In this document: positions 8,861-21,531 of the stretch, piece by piece
How the letters are laid out: each line of letters opens with the position of its first letter
Numbering within the stretch: position 1 is the first letter of the stretch
NCBI RefSeq assembly: GCF_016920785.2
Contig: NW_024609857.1
Location: 69,438,252 to 69,502,251 of the forward strand
Direction: 5' to 3'
Length of the DNA stretch: 64,000 nucleotides
Origin: Ixodes scapularis
Lineage: Eukaryota; Arthropoda; Arachnida; Ixodida; Ixodidae
Program-made: the position numbers and the translations under genes
The notes under the pieces: generated by a model
What the model was told of the DNA's origin: nothing
The model's database searches: none
What the model saw: the letters and a program-made list of their open reading frames with translations, nothing else

Positions 8861-10632
8861 TCCCGGACGACGGTGACCACGGCGAGTTCGTCCGTAACTC
8901 GCCATCGCTGGAGCTGGTCGCCAGCGGGTTGCAGTCAAAATGAACAGTTTCTAGAATTGCTTGATAAAACTCGCTCTTATCCCTCCTTCGATCAATGTCG
9001 AATACTTTGACAAGGCTAGCAATGCCGTAGACGTAATCGTCATGGACCGCATGCTGGAAACGCGGAAGGTAAACGAGGAAGCTGAGGCAGCTGAGGCTCG
9101 AGACGCCAAAAGAGCCATGTCTGTGACTGCGTGCAAGAGGACACGGCGCGGGAGGCTGGCTACGTAACCAGCCTCCAGCTCCAACCGGATCCGCCCCTCC
9201 GAGGGACCCGCATATAAATCGAATTGCCCACTCAACTATCGCGCCATTTTCAAAACAAGTTTAGCAGGATTATAGAAAGATACAATGGGTTTCAGCAGCA
9301 TAGTTATCTCAATATTTATTTTTGTTTTGTGATAACACATTAAAAAACATTAACTGCTACTGTTTTTTTTTGTTTTTTTTTAATTTGTATATTGGTCTTT
9401 ATTCGGGCCTAGGACGAGGCGGCTATTGAGAAGTCAACCTGCCGTGGCCAAAAAAAAACCGCACACACTTAAAACCACTTATTTGTAGGAATGCAAAAGC
9501 ATCCCTACGCGCCGCGCATTCTTACACGGAGCGCATTCATACAAGCAGCGTGCCATGTCTTCTTTTTTCACACGGCGCTCCGGTCGCGACATCACGCTTC
9601 CCCACAGCGCAGGCGCGGCGAACCATGCCGGTTTCACGACGGCTTCCGTCATAAAGCCGTCGTGAAGGTTTTCTGCGCGTTTCTTTGTGTTTTACTTCTG
9701 AGGCGCGTCCGCTTTGACCTTCAGCGGCACGTACTTGATGAAGTATTTTTATCACCAACTTTCAGGCACAGCGCCGACGCCTTTGCGAATTATGGGACAA
9801 GTAAAGCTTTCACCTTAATAACCCCGGTAGATGACGCCAAGACGACTCCGAAAGGAAAAGTTGAAGCTATATTAATTACACAAGGGGAAGAAGTTTCCTC
9901 CATTGGGCGAAAAAAGGTGGCGATTTTCTCCTTTCTTAGGAGAGGAACGTTTTCTTCACGAGCACAAATAGGTGGAAAATTTCCTCCCTTCTTACGGGAA
10001 GAAATTTCTTCCCCGTTTTCTAGGAGGAAATTTCGTTCCGTTATATAGCATTATATGATACACGCGAGCTCCTCCTTTAAGGGAAGAAGTACTACTCCCT
10101 TTTTTTAGAGTGTAGATTCTTTATGGTCATCTACCTCGACTGAACGCGGGGCGCAGATTGGGCCTCAGAGCTGAGTCAGTGCTCGGTAACGGGAGCCGAG
10201 CGCTGCGTCACAAACACAAACAAATAATTGAGTGCTGTTGCCCCGTTGTTTTAGTTTTCAACTTAGCCGCTAGGGGCACAACAATTGCATCCTTTCCCCA
10301 GAAGTCCCTATATGGAGATGAACTGAAGGAAATTAAGAGGTTAGAGTGTGCGGTGGACGTCAGAGTGGGAGTTCCACTAGGAAGTATAGTAGGTAGACGG
10401 AACGGCTATGGCTGCCTTTATCACTAGTCACGATTTCCCCTCCAATCAGCGCTAACAGGAGCGTCGTCTGCTTCTCGTGCAGGGTCTTGCGTTTGAACGC
10501 CGGATCCGGCGTTCGGTACCCCCCCCCCCCCCCCCTCCAAGCATCTTTATACTTCTTCCACAATAGGAGAATAATATTTGAAGGAGGCCATTGTTATTAT
10601 TCTGCGCAAGATAAACACAATTTTTCGTTTCG
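8861..10632. other. No gene recognised
   Basis: Contains short frames only, a palindrome GGAAGAAATTTCTTCC near 10,000 within a stretch rich in TTTCCTCC-type motifs, and a C17 tract at 10519-10535. A short CT-rich stretch precedes the 5' LTR of Gypsy-1. Confidence 0.45.
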
Positions 10633-10848
10633 TGTATTGTGTTTGCTATGTCACGGTACACGCGCCGAACTGGTAATCGGGGCGCACACTCTGTTATCGT
10701 GGCGCACGCTCTTTAGAACCCTCAGCCTTTCCCTCTTCTTTGCCTTCTTTCCATAAGACCCGCAAATACGATAACTGAATAAACAAACGCGTTCTTATTC
10801 TGCCCGGAACTGGCTCGTTCGTGTCGTCTATAGGCACACAACGAAACA
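10633..10848 (+). repeat. 5' LTR of Gypsy-1
   Basis: 216 bp. It shares with the 3' LTR the segments TTTGCTATGTCACG, ATCGGGG..GCAC, TTATCGTGGCGCAC, AATACGATAACTGAATAAA (polyadenylation signal) and CTGCCC.GAACTGGCTC. The end was set at AACA because the alignment with the 3' LTR continues to there. Confidence 0.85.
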
Positions 10849-10916
10849 TTGTGTCAGGAGTGGTCACGCACGGATCCTGCTACTAATCACCGGCTGGCGC
10901 ACCAGGAGAACCGGCA

Positions 10917-11030
10917 TGGAATTTTTAAAGCCACCGGAGCGCCTGCGGCTGAGTGGGGGCAGCAGAAAGAACTGGCGCCTCTTCAAACAGAAGTTTGAAC
11001 TATAATAACTGCGTCAGCTCCAGGTGGAAA
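10917..11030 (+). pseudogene. Gypsy-1 gag, N-terminal fragment
   Basis: Starts MEFLKPPERLRLSGG and continues with RKNWRLFKQKFEL, the conserved beginning of Mag-type Gag proteins, whose job is to assemble the particle. A one-base loss near 11000 creates TAA stops; restoring the frame in thought gives the usual T-A-S-A-P-G-G continuation. The frame is cut at 11030 by copy A of the DNA transposon and resumes after 22131. The ATG lies about 70 bp after the 5' LTR. Confidence 0.75.
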
Positions 11031-11300
11031 CCCTTACAGAAATGTCATATCTGGACTTATATTAAAAAATACAGATAAGGATATATAAGGAATTGGGCAG
11101 ATATGGCCAGATATGCACAATCAGGCCATATCTGGATGGATATAGCCATATCTACCCAATTCCTTATATACCCATATCTGCCCAATTCCCTATATATCCA
11201 TATCTGCCCTATTCCTCATATACCATATATAGACTGCTTTATATGATCCCGTGTTTGGGTCTGGTAGATAGGGTACCCACCCCATATAAAGCAGTTTTCA
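11031..11300. repeat. Left subterminal region with 26-28 bp tandem units
   Basis: After the inverted repeat, units of the form catatctgcccaattcctta recur about three times (11139-11225), rich in ATATCTG and ATATATGG dyads. The right end (21890-22129) is also packed with short ATAT-centred dyads. Copy B has the same arrangement. Such arrays often bind transposase; here that is inference. Confidence 0.75.
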
Positions 11301-14300
11301 TGTGATGCTCCTTCTGGCATCACATGAAAATTATTGCCATGGGACAGTTACCATACTTTCCAGGTCCAGACATGGGATCATATAACGCATTTCTATGAGT
11401 ATCCACAAAATATACATCGTACTGCTATCCCACACTGCCCCAAACGTGTGTTCACGTAGATATATCCACAGAATAGTCCAGTGACCAATCTTTATTGGCC
11501 TGGTTCGGAATTTGTCATTCAACAAATATGTATGCTACAAAGATAGAATGTAGGCGATCGCTAGCTTGGAAACATTGTAACATACCATTCGACGTCAGAA
11601 AGTAAACAGCCCTTTGGCGGGATTAGTTGTCGAGAGAGCAGACCGAGAGTATGGTTTGCAAAAGAAGTTTTATACAAGAAAGCGTGAAAACTCCAAACAA
11701 GCACTTCCCTGTTCAAGAAAAAAATTATAAGGAACAAAACTGTAATATCACACAGACAACGATTAAAATAAACTAAAAATGTATCAGCACACAGACACCT
11801 ATTAAAATAAAACAAACGGAAGGCAACAATTAAGCTGTAAACTATACGGAAGCTCGAAAGTCGTTGATTCTTACTCACAGAGTCACAGTCCTGATTCAAC
11901 TCTCCGGTCGAGCACAGCAGTTTTGACAAGGGCTTGCTTGCTAGCCTCGTCGTTGAAGTCCTTCGTTGCACCGTGTGATGTTAAAAGCCCCCAGTCGCTC
12001 CTCGCCGGCCTTGTTTTTCCGTTCGGTCGTCAAATATTCCCGTGTGATTAACACATCACACACGCACACAGACACCGTTGTTCGCCGCGGAAGCTATACA
12101 AGATGAAAAGGTCGTTACTGCTCCTTGAACACGACGAGGTCACCACTGTTTCCCGGACTAGGAAATGACGAGGGCATCATATTTTTAACTAAAATCTTAT
12201 AAAAATAAAAAAATAAAATAATGAACACATAAGAAACAAAAACAAAAGGACTAAATCATGAAAAAAAAAAATGAAATAATGAACACAGAAGTAAAAAGAA
12301 TAAAAACACGAAGGACTTACACAGACAGCTACATTTGTTCAGTTAACAACGACGTTTAATACTGAGAAAAAATATTCTTGCTGCACTAAAGATACCAATA
12401 TGGTGTGTAAACTAGGCCACCTTGAGCAAAGCAGGAATATTTGTGATTATAATCAAATGTCATTGCGAACTCAGTGTGGCTGCCTGCGAAAGTCCTTCGT
12501 ATTACTATTCTTCTGAATACCCTGTTCATTATTGTGGCTGTTTGGGACCAGGCGGAACTTCGTGGTGCTTTTTCCATTCTGACCTTACTTCCGACAGCTT
12601 CGTACCCATAGAAAAACCCACTAGCTTCTCTACATAATCCCACTCCTTCTGAAAAAAAAAATTTGTGTACGTTTATACAGTCGAAAGTTAGCTTGCCTCA
12701 GTGGGCGTCTGCTGTCTCAGCTGTAGAGTAATTTAGCCAGCGCGGTACAACTGCTAGCCTGGGGTTTTTAACGCGCACCACGCAGTAGTGATACACAACC
12801 GCACGCCGGTACGATGTTCATCCAGATCGAAACGGGCAGGGGCGGGGATCCACTCCTTCTCCTTGCTTCCCTTGAGGCACTGACAAGTAAATATCAAAGG
12901 TTGGTCAATTATGTTTACGCAATATACTTCAAAGACGTAGCATGAGTGCTGGCAAGATATTTGCTGCCTTCAATGTAGATAAGCTTGTAAATTTACAAGC
13001 TAAATAACAAGTAACTTAAAAGCTGAAATATATTTCGACGCAACTGCAAAAAAAGAAGACTAGCTCTGCAAATATAGCGCCATCTAGTACACCTTAATTG
13101 AGTAAAATCGGATTACAGCGTCCCCCTTATAAAGACTGGAGCAAAACAAGTATAGACTCTGCCGTGCCACTACAACAGAAACATTGGTATTGTGATCTCG
13201 TGGAGATCAGAGTTCGGAAAAAAAGTGTTTCTGGCGGTGTGAAATTCGTTACACGTGCGTTGGATCATACGAAACACGTGTACAGCAAATGATCTTTAGA
13301 GCTCGACATTTCGCGAGGAATAAATGCCAGCGTCAAAAATTATTTCGCAGGCACAAATTTTTGCGATCGGAAGTGGTATGCTCTGCATTAATCACCATGG
13401 GGTAAATTCATCGTGGCACCAATTTTTGGCATTTTTTTTTCCGGGTACGAACTGCGAAAATGAAGGCGTCTGCAGACGACTGGGGCGGCGAAAGCTACGA
13501 ACTTGCTCGATGAATTAATCGCTGTTTTTGTCGGGTCCAGCTCTCAGCACGCAAGTACGGAGAGTGGCGTCGGCGATGGAGGGGCACCGCGCTCTCCCAG
13601 ACATTCTAGCTTAACAGTAAACAATACGGCGGAGGGAGGAAATCAACCCCCACCCTCCTCTTCCGCCTTTGCCGCCCCCCCCCCCCCCCCCTTTTCAATC
13701 CGTCTCCCAAAGAGTTCCGCCGCAACTGATCGACCTTAACCGAGTAGACGGCCTCTGCATCGGGGAAAAAAGAAAAACAGCCTCGCATAACACCATTCGC
13801 GAACAATTAGTAATACTGGTAAAAGCAAGCGATCTGCAGACAATAACAAGCCTTTTGAACGCAGGAAATAATCTAGCCCCAAACGAACAAAACACGAACT
13901 TACTTCGATCCCGTTCCATGACCTTGGCTGTTGAGCAGATTTGACGTAGTTCCACGTCCCACAGTCGCTTCCGTCTTTGTCGGACACGTTTGAAACTAAG
14001 GCAAACTCCACGCATCACCACTAATCGGGTAATTGGACCGTTAGCCGGCCGTCAACACAGGCATTCAAACGCACACGGCCGGCAAAACGTGCGAAACATA
14101 GGCCGTTGCTTCGATAAGATTGTATTCGTATCTTCAATACGTTTGAAATAAAACGATCAGCCAACCGCGTTATAAAACTCATTAAATACACACCAATAAT
14201 AAATTATTGCGCGCATTAATTTCGCTACAATATTATGAATAAGTCCTGAACACGTTGCAAAATAATAAATACGAAACTAAACCGGCAATAGTGAAAACCG

Positions 14301-14350
14301 TGAACAACAATTTAGCCGACATCTAACCTTCTAAAAAGAGAGCGAAGGAT
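11301..14350. other. Body of copy A, left part; no gene recognised
   Basis: Aligns with 33290-37613 of copy B apart from the B-specific block. It holds AT-rich non-coding DNA, a C17 tract at 13675-13691 (C24 at the matching place in B) and short frames of which none is kept open in both copies. It ends in the tRNA-like landing site. Confidence 0.6.
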
Positions 14351-14366
14351 ATCCGGGCAGCGGTAG
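14351..14366 (+). repeat. Left target site duplication of LINE-2
   Basis: ATCCGGGCAGCGGTAG at 14351-14366 is repeated after the LINE poly(A) at 19407-19422; the first A is shared with the tail, so 15-16 bp. In copy B the matching stretch is uninterrupted. Confidence 0.92.
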
Positions 14367-14490
14367 GAGGAAGAAGAAGTGCTCGCCATTGAACGCCCGA
14401 ATTTTCGCCTTCCGATTTTAAGTCACTTACTGGGGCCCTTGTGGCCCTGGGACCCGCTGCAAAGAAGGCAGCGATTTAGCAAGACGCAAG

Positions 14491-15690
14491 ATGAGCTCCA
14501 AGGAGAGCAGCATGACGGTCCTCGTTGACCGGGTAAATGAACAGGCAGTGGAATGCTCCAAGCAGTCCAAGGAATATCGTATCAGTCTTCCACGTCTACC
14601 GACAGGTATGCTAGTTACAAACTCCCTCTTTCTGCATGCGGACATGTCCGGAAGGCCCTACAAGGCAACAGACTTCAAGGAAGTTCTGTTTTCGATGATT
14701 GAACGAACCGATCTAATAGCATTGGGCCCATATCAAATGAGCCATGTCTGGATGGCCGTTTTCGCCAACGGAGCCGCAAAATGCAAAATGAAGGCATGCG
14801 AAGAGCTTGAGATCAAGCAAAAAAGGTGCCTCGTGATTGATCCAACCAAGGACGAAATCAAGATGAAGCTTCTGTGGCTACCACCTCAGCTTCCAGACAG
14901 TGAAATCAAGAAGGTGTTGGAACCGTTTGGAACGGTCAAAGATATAACAAGAGAGAAGTGGAGATTTTCAGATCTCGAAGAAACAGACACCCTGACCCGA
15001 ATAGTGACCCTCGCCCTCAAAGACCATCTCACGGTTGACAAGGTCCCACACACGCTGAACATCTACGGAGTGAACACCCTGGTGGACATTCCCGGACGAC
15101 CTCCGCTCTGCCTGCGCTGCAAAGCGATTGGCCATATCCGCAGGCAGTGCTCGACCCCCCGCTGCACGCAGTGCTGGCGATTTGGCCATTCGACCGAGGA
15201 ATGCATTGTTACCTATGCATCTAAGCTACAAGGTAACGCCTCACCAGTGGCTGATGTGAGCGAGCACATCATGGACGTCGATGAGATGTTCACGAAAGAC
15301 TTGGAACCAATGGGCGAGTCTCAGGAATCCCACGAAAATACCTCCAGTTCAGGTGAAGGGCCCTCGGGTCAACATGATGAAGCACCCAAGCCTAGTCGGG
15401 AAGAGGTCTTAACGCAAGAAACGCCAACTAGAACCAAGGACGACAGCTCAACCAACAAAGCCAAGGAGGCAAGAAAGTTGTCCATCCAATCAACTTCGCC
15501 TACTTCGAATGAAGGAAAAGATGAGAGGACGACCAAGAAGGCGAAGGTGGACACAAGTGAAGCCCTTCTGATTGAGGAACCTTGCTGCTCTAAAGATGCC
15601 CTCGACGTTAGTGAAGATGAACGAGGGCGCGTGGACTTGCAAGAACAGCGGGGAAAGTCGAAGTTTAAGGAACGGAAAAAGACAACCTAA
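14491..15690 (+). CDS. LINE-2 ORF1 protein
   Basis: 399 aa, intact. The ATG at 14491 is the first in frame after a 124 bp leader. Residues about 90-165 look like a compact RNA-binding fold (KRCLVID, then LPDSEIKKVLEPFGTVKD), and residues 207-240 hold two zinc knuckles (CLRCKAIGHIRRQC and CTQCWRFGHSTEEC). The rest is acidic and Ser/Lys-rich and likely disordered. Expected role is binding the element RNA in the transposition particle. ORF2 begins 23 nt after the stop. Confidence 0.9.
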   Translation: MSSKESSMTVLVDRVNEQAVECSKQSKEYRISLPRLPTGMLVTNSLFLHADMSGRPYKATDFKEVLFSMIERTDLIALGPYQMSHVWMAVFANGAAKCKMKACEELEIKQKRCLVIDPTKDEIKMKLLWLPPQLPDSEIKKVLEPFGTVKDITREKWRFSDLEETDTLTRIVTLALKDHLTVDKVPHTLNIYGVNTLVDIPGRPPLCLRCKAIGHIRRQCSTPRCTQCWRFGHSTEECIVTYASKLQGNASPVADVSEHIMDVDEMFTKDLEPMGESQESHENTSSSGEGPSGQHDEAPKPSREEVLTQETPTRTKDDSSTNKAKEARKLSIQSTSPTSNEGKDERTTKKAKVDTSEALLIEEPCCSKDALDVSEDERGRVDLQEQRGKSKFKERKKTT

Positions 15691-15713
15691 CCCGATCAGA
15701 AGCCAACGTGTAA

Positions 15714-18700
15714 ATGACCACAGTCAACCTTGGCACCACCCAGACGAGTACTTTCACCATATGCTCACTTAACGTTCGAGGTATAAATTCGCGCAAAAAA
15801 AATATCAGCTGTTTCGGTTTTTAGAACCGCACAACATCGACATAGTAGCACTCCAAGAGACAAAAGTTTCTGAAGGAAATGTTCTGTTCTCGGAAAACAC
15901 CTTATGGGCAAGCTCATACGACATCTACCACTGCCCAGCAATTGATTATTCTGCTGGATGTGCGCTCTTGTTTCGAAAAGGTTTTGACTATCGAATGTGC
16001 AGTTTAATCGAAGGTGCGGATGCAGGAAGGCTCCTAGTTGCTAATGCCCTTATACAAGGAAACCCCTGCCGCATAGTCGTTGTTTACGCGTACAATGATC
16101 AAGCGCAAAGAGAAAACTTATTTAATCAAGTAAGGATACATGCTGATATCAGATTCGATGTTGTTATGCTCGGAGATTTTAACTGTGTTTTGCATGTCAA
16201 GGACAGAATTCCGAACAAGAAAATTATGGACCCAAGTGTAGACGTTCTCCGAGCTCTGGTTAGGGATTGCGACCTTATAGATGTTTGCACAACACAGAAC
16301 GTTCTTAAATACACACACTTTCAGGGTTCATCACATGCGCGTTTGGACCGAATCTACGTACCCTGGTTCGGCCAGTAGAGCACTTAGTAACTACAATGTG
16401 ATCCCTACATATTTTTCAGATCATTGCCTGGTCATTGTCAGTGTAGGTTCGGATCGAAAAAGAAGAAAGGAAAGACCGCAGTCATGGGAATGTTGGAAAA
16501 TGAATGAAACATTGTTAGGAGATAATGAATTTCAAAATGCAGTAGAAGGTCTCATACATGACCTTGAACAAGTCAAAACCGGGTGGTGCCAAAGTTGGGA
16601 TCTGTTTAAAATGAGGATACGGGAACAAGCGATTGAGAGGTCATGGATAATTAGGTATTATGAAAAAAAAGAAGAGAAGCGCTTAAATGGAGACCTCTTA
16701 TACCTATACAATCTTGAATGCCAGCAGCCAGGGATGTATAAAAATGAAATCAAAAACATTAAGAAACAAATCGAAGATTACGACAAGAAGCGCTATGAAG
16801 GAGCTGCTGTGAGGACTCGCACCCTACAACTAATTGAAGGTGAACAGCCCACGAAGAGAAACATTCATGCTGAACGAGAGTACGTCCAAAAAAAGTCAGT
16901 GTCAGTGATAAAACTAAATGGTCAAGAATTCACAAACGAAAACGATATTCAGAATGCATTCGTCTCTCATTACGCCGATCTTTTTGCAACAAGTAATAAG
17001 TCTCCCCATCCACGCCTGCGTGAAATAATAGCAAAATTGCCCAGCTTAGAAAATGAAACGAAGGAAAAACTAAATTCTCCCCTTGATATACAGGAGATTA
17101 CGCAAAACATCACCAAAATGAAAAGTAATAAAGCTCCCGGTCCTGATGGATTGCCTGCAAGCTTTTATAAAAAATGGAAGGAAAGACTAACACCAATTCT
17201 TTGCAACGTTTTCAAAGAATCTTACGCCGAGGATACCTTGCCACTGTCGTTTCGGAAGGCACATACCATACTTATTCCTAAATTCAAGGACCCAATCAAG
17301 CTGCAAAGAGTTGAAGGCTACCGACCTATCAGTTTCTTGAACTGTGACTACAAGATTTTGGCTCGAGTGCTGGCTGGAAGACTTCAAACAGTAATAAGTC
17401 TAATTGTCGGTGATCATCAGACATGTTCCATCAAGGGAAGAAACATACAAACTAATCTCCACACCGTACGATCAATGTTGGAGATATGCCAACGTACACA
17501 AGACTCTGCAGCTATATTGCAACTTGACCTCGCAAAAGCGTTCGACAGAGTGGACCACTATTTTCTTTTTGCGCTCTTAAAGCACCTAAATATTGGCGAA
17601 ATTATTGAAAAAGGCGTAAAGCTTTGTTACAAGGACATATCGACAAGATTACTTCTAAACGTGTCTCTGACAAAATCTATACTAGTTCGAAGGTCGGTAC
17701 GCCGAGGTTGTCCACTCTCGCCGCTACTCTTCAATATCTACCTAGAGCCTCTCTGCAGAAACATCATCAATGACAAAGACATACAAGGGTTTCGCCTTCA
17801 TGCGTGCGAAGTCAAACTCCTGGCTTACGCGGACGACTTGGTCCTGATTTGCTCCAACAAACCAAGCATCGTAACAGCGATGTCACATGTCGACGACTAC
17901 TGCCCAGTGTCTGGTGCTTTGGTGAATAAGGATAAAAGTAGTGGTTCGTGGTGCGGGGAGTGGGGTACAACACCTGCCAAGTTCGTCGACATCGAGTGGA
18001 CAACGAGCAAGCCGCAGCTTTTAGGTGTGCCACTGAATGTCATGGACAATCCGAAACCCATGTGGGATTCTTTAGAAACCAAAGTCAACTCGGCCGTTCG
18101 TATATGGAAGCTAAGATACCTTTCCACCTTTGGCAAAGTTGCCGTTTGCAATATATTTCTTTTGTCAAAATTAACATACATACTTCAGGTCATGCACTGT
18201 TCTAGACTTACAGTTAACAGGTTTAACAGGATTTTTGCAATGTTTATTTGGAATTCAACGTACGAGCCCATGCGGAGATCAAACCTCTTCCGACGAACGG
18301 AGGACGGCGGCCTAGGTCTTGGGCATATCTTTGTTAGGCAGCTAATGGCGAGATGGAAATTTTATCGAACACCACAGCACCCGTTTCTAGAAACGTGTAA
18401 AACATATTTCTTATCAAAGTACACAGGAACAGCAGTAAATACAGAGTCATCGAGCAAAACGATCACTTTACGCGGCTTCTACAAAGAGGTAGCAGACACC
18501 ATTGATTTCCTGAGAGCACGGTTTACCGGTGACTTCTTAGAGACATGTTCCAAGAAGAAGTTACTTAAATGTCTACTAACTTCTTTGTTTCCAGATCCAC
18601 TGTACCGATTGGGTGTATTTGCTGCTCCCCCTAACTGCGAAACTGATGTTTTAAAAAGAGTCAAACGCTTGCCCATTCCACCGAAGTGCAAGTCGTTCTT

Positions 18701-19145
18701 TTTTCGCTTTCACTCGCGGACAATACCTGTAAAGGAGTGGCGAGAGTCACGGGGTTTTGACGTATTTTGGAGCACAAACTGCAGGCTCTGCAAAACAACT
18801 GAGACATTCACCCATGCATTTGTGCTCTGTGTTGATGCAGTCTTCTTCTGGGACGTTTTCAAGAGGACAGTGAAAAAAGACTTTGAAGTCGAAGAAAGTA
18901 ATTTCCGTTACCTACATTTTGGAGACCAGTTAGATACGGTTCTCGACACATTAGTTGTGATAGGTTTATATAGCCTGTGGAAGACACGGAAAGTTGATAC
19001 GGACGGAGGGGTTGCCAAGCCGTCTTGGGTGTACTTTAAGAATATTGCCACATTCGTTTGTCAGAGCATGCTAGCGTGCTGCGAAGATAATGAAGAATGG
19101 AAACAAGCTATAGAAGGCATCAGTCGTTCACCTGACGTCATATGA
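15714..19145 (+). pseudogene. LINE-2 ORF2, broken by two frameshifts
   Basis: The ATG at 15714 opens with SLNVRGINSR, the start of an APE endonuclease. The frame is lost in an A8 run at 15795-15802 and continues in another frame (LQETK, GDFNC) to about 16361, where a second shift returns it to the first frame (SDHCLV). From there it is open to 19145: GYRPISFL, LDLAKAFDRVDH, RRGCPLSP, LAYADD and a C-terminal C-x2-C..H..C motif. In the usual RQGCPLSP motif the Q is R, as a single change. The enzyme would nick DNA and copy the RNA; this copy should not make full-length protein. Confidence 0.92.
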
Positions 19146-19377
19146 GTCTGTGTCACGAGACCGGGATTTTAACACTTTAGGGCCCTCTTTGATAACTCCC
19201 TGTAGAGGAAAACTGAAGTGTGCTGTACATCCTTTGTTTCCAACTATTATCGAGCTTTCTAATATTTCTAGTAACACTCTCCTTGTATAGGTTGACAACC
19301 GTTCAATTCTTCTGTGTCTTTGACGCTTTGTACATAATGTAAATTGTATATAGTGTTCTCGTGTATATACCCATGTA

Positions 19378-19407
19378 AATAAACACTTTTGAAAAAAAAA
19401 AAAAAAA
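19378..19407 (+). terminator. LINE-2 polyadenylation signal and tail
   Basis: AATAAA at 19378-19383, then an A run at 19392-19407 leading into the target duplication. Confidence 0.85.
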
Positions 19408-19490
19408 TCCGGGCAGCGGTAGCGTAATGTGTTAACGCTCTGGTTAGTTGAGCTTGTGGTCGTTGGTTCGAATCGCGGTAAGCGGTATTT
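19408..19490 (+). other. tRNA-like sequence hit by LINE-2
   Basis: A-box-like TAGCGTAATGTG at 19420-19431 (one extra base against consensus) and B box GGTTCGAATCG at 19465-19475 (one mismatch). The anticodon stem is short and the loop lacks the invariant U33, so it is a tRNA relic. A long T-rich tract follows. Copy B carries the same sequence uninterrupted at 37614-37691. Confidence 0.7.
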
Positions 19491-19621
19491 GTTTGCTTAC
19501 ACTTTTTTTTATTTTGAATGTTTTTTTTTCACCTTTTTGTATTCTTTTTTATCCTTTAAATATTTTTTTTTTCACTTTTTTGTATTCGTTTTTATTTCTT
19601 AATTTTTTTTATCACCTTTCT

Positions 19622-19852
19622 GTTTTATTTTGTATTATTTTGTATTATTTTGTATTATTTTGTATTATTTTGTATTATTTTGTATTATTTTGTATTATTT
19701 TGTATTATTTTGTATTGTTTTGTATTATTTTGTATTATTTTGTATTATTTTGTATTATTTTGTATTATTTTGTATTATTTTGCATTATTTTGCATTATTT
19801 TGTATTATTTTGTATTATTTTGTATTATTTTGTATTATTTTGTATTATTTGT
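19622..19852 (+). repeat. Tandem array of TTTTGTATTA, about 23 units
   Basis: A 10-bp unit repeated with few changes, flanked by T-rich DNA built of similar words (TTTTGTTTTC, ATTTCGTATT). Long open frames through it (Tyr/Phe/Leu/Ile-rich) are by-products of the period. Copy B has only one or two units at the matching place. Confidence 0.92.
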
Positions 19853-20159
19853 TTTCTTTTGTTTTCTTTTGTTTTCTTTTGTTTTATTTTGTTTTATTTT
19901 GTATTTCTTGTATTTTTTGTATTATTTCGTATTATTTCGTATTATTTCGTATTATTTTAAATATTTTTTTCTCACCTCTTTGTATTAGTTTTTATTTTAA
20001 ATATTTTTCTCATCTTTTTGTATTACTTTTTATTATTTTAAATATTTTTCTCTCACCTTTTTTAATTCGTTTTTATTATTTTAAAAGTTTTCTCACTTCG
20101 TGTATTAGTTTTTATTATTTTAAATATTTTCTATGTTTATGCTGTCGTCGGCACCGTTC

Positions 20160-21323
20160 TTCAGGGTAACAATCACGCAGAAGGTGAAAATAAAAAGTGC
20201 GAGCCCACATTTGAATTGATGCAATTCAGAAACACTGGCCCTCTTTTTTGCCGGGATGATTCGCTCCCTCCGTGCTAATAGGTGGGTCAGTGTAGTAGGC
20301 AAACAGCGCAAGTCCTTTCAACGAAGAAATAAAATTAATAAGAATGGGTACATTTAGAGCAAAATGGGAAAATGTAAGTGGTAAAACTGCCGCAGTGATG
20401 AAGCCAAAGTTTGTCATGGAAACGGTTATCTTCACCCACTATTGAAACAAAAATACCGCCATTTTAAGGCAGTAATTTAGTTAAACTCATAGCTCATAAC
20501 CACATCTCTTAATTTTCTGACTTGCGGAAAGTAGTATTTAATTTTGTCCTGGTAGATCAGCGCTATCCCTCGCGTGCCGCCAGGTCTTACTTATACAGGT
20601 TGCGCTCCGCAGTTTTACTTATTGTATAGACCTAAACACTTTTTTATTCCTGAAATTCAAGTACAGCGCGGATAATCAAACTAGCTTTCAGAAATGCTAT
20701 CGTTCGGCATTGTGACATTTATTTTTCGTAGTGTCATTCACAAACCGAGCAGTGTGTACATCCACAACGCATTGGTGTTTCTCGCTTTTTTGAGTAAAGA
20801 AAATAAGTTTTTATATTCGCGTTCCTCTGGTACGGTACGTCGTATAACATAAGCTATTAAAGAGACAGATATCGTTTGGCTATGTGAACATTTAAAATAT
20901 TTCTCTTAGATGATCGTAACTACCACAGAAAACAGTCGATTCCTGCCTGAAATAACATATTTTCACACTAGATTAAAATCACCAATAAAATGATCACTCA
21001 GGAGATTTATGTACCTCTCGTAGCGTCATAAGCAATAAACACATCTCTTACTTTTCTAGTTTCTGAAAAGTAATGTTTATTATTGTTTTTGTAGCTCAAA
21101 GCGCGTGCTCAATCATGCCACGTCTTTTTTCTTCTTTCATTCGAGGCTCCGCTATACCGTTTTAATTTTTTTATCAGAGCCAAACACGTGCGTATAACGC
21201 CAGACCTTAAGTATAGTACATCAAATTAAACTAACTTCCTGAAAAAAGTATCGTTCGGCGTTGTAAAATTTAATTTTCGTGGCGTAAGGGGTCAGCTTCT
21301 CAAATCCTGAACTGGAAATATTC
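20160..21323. other. Block present in copy A but not in copy B
   Basis: Copy B reads straight from ccgttctt to cctcacggcatt (38035-38055), while copy A carries about 1.16 kb between them. The short repeat TTC at both edges fits either an insertion with a 3-bp duplication or a deletion in B between short repeats. The block is AT-rich without a recognised gene. Confidence 0.65.
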
Positions 21324-21531
21324 CTCACGGCATTGTTTTTTTTTTGTTGTTTTTTTCGCGCTTTCGCGATAAAACACGTCAGCCTTTTCAAATACGCCAG
21401 CGTCTGCAGTCATTTACGAAAGATTGATCAACGCAAACATTTCCACTCGCTACATATGAATCGCCGCAGTTCGTCAGAATCTCAATGACGTGACTGCATA
21501 GTTTTCTAAAGAAGGCAAAAAAAAATAGAAC

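Larger units (their letters stand above)
14367..19407 (+). mobile_element. LINE-2: full-length L1/Tx1-like element
   Basis: About 5.04 kb: a 124 bp 5' UTR, ORF1, ORF2 (two frameshifts), a 246 bp 3' UTR with AATAAA at 19378, and an A16 tail. The 15-16 bp target duplication proves a full insertion event. It shares motifs and 3' end design with the element at 1-4526 but is clearly diverged at protein level. The target is the 5' part of a tRNA-like sequence in copy A of the DNA transposon. Confidence 0.94.

Noticed and set aside
19448..20169. Long plus-strand ORFs rich in Tyr, Phe, Leu and Ile
   Set aside because: They are translations of the TTTTGTATTA array in different frames; a 10-bp period without stop codons gives open frames by construction.
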